From Propionibacteriaceae bacterium (GTDB taxonomy: Bacteria; Actinomycetota; Actinomycetes; Propionibacteriales; Propionibacteriaceae): DNA of 32,190 nucleotides. Under the pieces are notes generated by a model. The model ran no database searches, was not told the origin of the DNA, and saw only the letters and a program-made list of their open reading frames with translations. The translations under genes were made by a program, and so were the position numbers. The stretch is from positions 1-32,190 of the forward strand of contig JADGPA010000071.1 of the NCBI GenBank assembly GCA_017882685.1. Reading direction: 5' to 3'. Shown piece by piece: positions 31,679-32,190 of this stretch. Within the stretch, counting starts at the first letter, position 1. Every line of letters starts with the position of its first letter.

Positions 31679-32190
31679 ACTGCGTCGCGAGGTACTCCTC
31701 GCGGACCTGCTTGCGCAGCACCTTGCCCAGCATCGAGCGGGGCAGGTCGTCAGCTGCCACGATCTCGCGCGGCACCTTGTAGCCGGCCAGGCGCTCCCGG
31801 CAGAAGTCACGCAGCGCTTGCTCGTCCAGGCTGGCGCCGGCGCGCAGCACCACGACTGCTGCGACACGCTCACCGCCGCTGGGGGCCGGCACGCCGATGG
31901 CCGCAGCGTCGGTGACGTCCGGGTGGCTGCGCAGCACGCCCTCCACCTCGGACGGGGCGACGTTGAACCCGCCGGTGATGATGAGCTCCTTCACCCGGTC
32001 GACGATGCTCGTGAAGCCGTCCGCGTCCACGGTCACGACGTCGCCGGTGCGCAGCCAGCCGTCCGGGAGCAGCGCCTTCGACGTCTCCTCAGGGTTGTTC
32101 CAGTAGCCGCTGAACACCTGCGGGCCCTTGATGAGGAGCTCGCCGCGTTCGCCCTGGACCACCTCTCGGGTCGGGTCGTCGGCGTCCACC
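31677..32190 (-). CDS. Acyl-CoA synthetase / AMP-binding enzyme, C-terminal part
   Basis: The last 170 or so residues of an ANL-superfamily adenylating enzyme, probably a long-chain fatty-acid CoA ligase (FadD-like); the N-terminal two thirds lie beyond the right edge. Visible motifs are GELLIKGPQVFSGYWNNPEET (A7 region), GWLRTGDVVTVDADGF (A7/A8), DRVKELIITGGFNVAPSEVE (hinge and A8), and the A10 motif PRSMLGKVLRKQVRE with the catalytic lysine. It activates a carboxylic acid as acyl-AMP and then transfers it to CoA. The fragment cannot show chain-length preference. It converges on the MFS gene. Confidence 0.92.
   Translation of the reverse strand, partial: VDADDPTREVVQGERGELLIKGPQVFSGYWNNPEETSKALLPDGWLRTGDVVTVDADGFTSIVDRVKELIITGGFNVAPSEVEGVLRSHPDVTDAAAIGVPAPSGGERVAAVVVLRAGASLDEQALRDFCRERLAGYKVPREIVAADDLPRSMLGKVLRKQVREEYLATQ

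Noticed and set aside
1-32190. CRISPR arrays, tRNA or rRNA genes, insertion sequences
   Set aside because: Looked for on both strands; no spaced direct repeats, cloverleaf sequences, rRNA segments or transposase motifs were recognised.

Overview
The window is high-GC DNA that looks like an actinobacterial chromosome next to the replication origin. The left edge carries the end of a probable yidC, then jag, rsmG, parA and parB with two parS sites. The right part carries a gene for a MurJ fused to a pseudokinase, a DUF6049-type secreted protein and pcnA/cca. Together with trxB-trxA these are the members of the conserved origin-proximal block known from Mycobacterium (yidC-jag-gidB-parA-parB ... 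trxA-trxB ... murJ-DUF6049 protein-pcnA). Several promoters lie so close to their start codons that the mRNAs are probably leaderless, which also fits Actinomycetota. The glycerol cluster and gene content suggest Propionibacteriales; that placement is inference.

Layout: 1-3211 chromosome segregation and RNA genes on the + strand. 3228-7135 a minus-strand group: GNAT, small membrane protein, SURF1, D-Ala-D-Ala ligase and a PLP aminotransferase. 7204-8528 a GNAT-like gene overlapping a methionine aminopeptidase gene. 8560-9870 thioredoxin and thioredoxin reductase. 9871-11816 a scarred stretch: remnants of a secreted protein and a VOC protein, intact yaaA and a broken methyltransferase gene. 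11764-19981 a glycerol locus: glpA-glpB-glpC and a SorC-type regulator on the minus strand, and glpF-glpK on the plus strand behind a 520-base leader. 20060-22080 a subtilisin-like protease whose IPT/TIG tail is broken by several frameshifts. 22183-27644 murJ-pseudokinase and DUF6049-type protein (minus). 27722-29822 pcnA/cca and a HAD phosphatase. 29962-31658 a MarR regulator with its MFS exporter. 31677 to the end, the C-terminal part of an acyl-CoA synthetase.

How the genes work together: GlpF admits glycerol, GlpK phosphorylates it, and GlpABC oxidises glycerol-3-phosphate at the membrane, probably passing electrons to menaquinone. The SorC-type regulator has a perfect 6-2-6 palindrome in front of its own gene. 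The cell-wall genes ddl and murJ share the region with the parABS system. The glycerol locus, yaaA and the protease sit between trxB and murJ, where mycobacteria carry sigM, so they look like an insertion into an old block.

The most interesting unexplained signals are: the glpF leader with two overlapping small ORFs that have strong ribosome binding sites plus two strong hairpins; a 20-base sequence found almost unchanged at two convergent gene junctions 23 kb apart; AT-rich 16-base tandem repeats that supply the stop codons of both parB and the facing gene; and the shattered IPT array of the protease. No rRNA, tRNA, CRISPR array or insertion sequence was seen.
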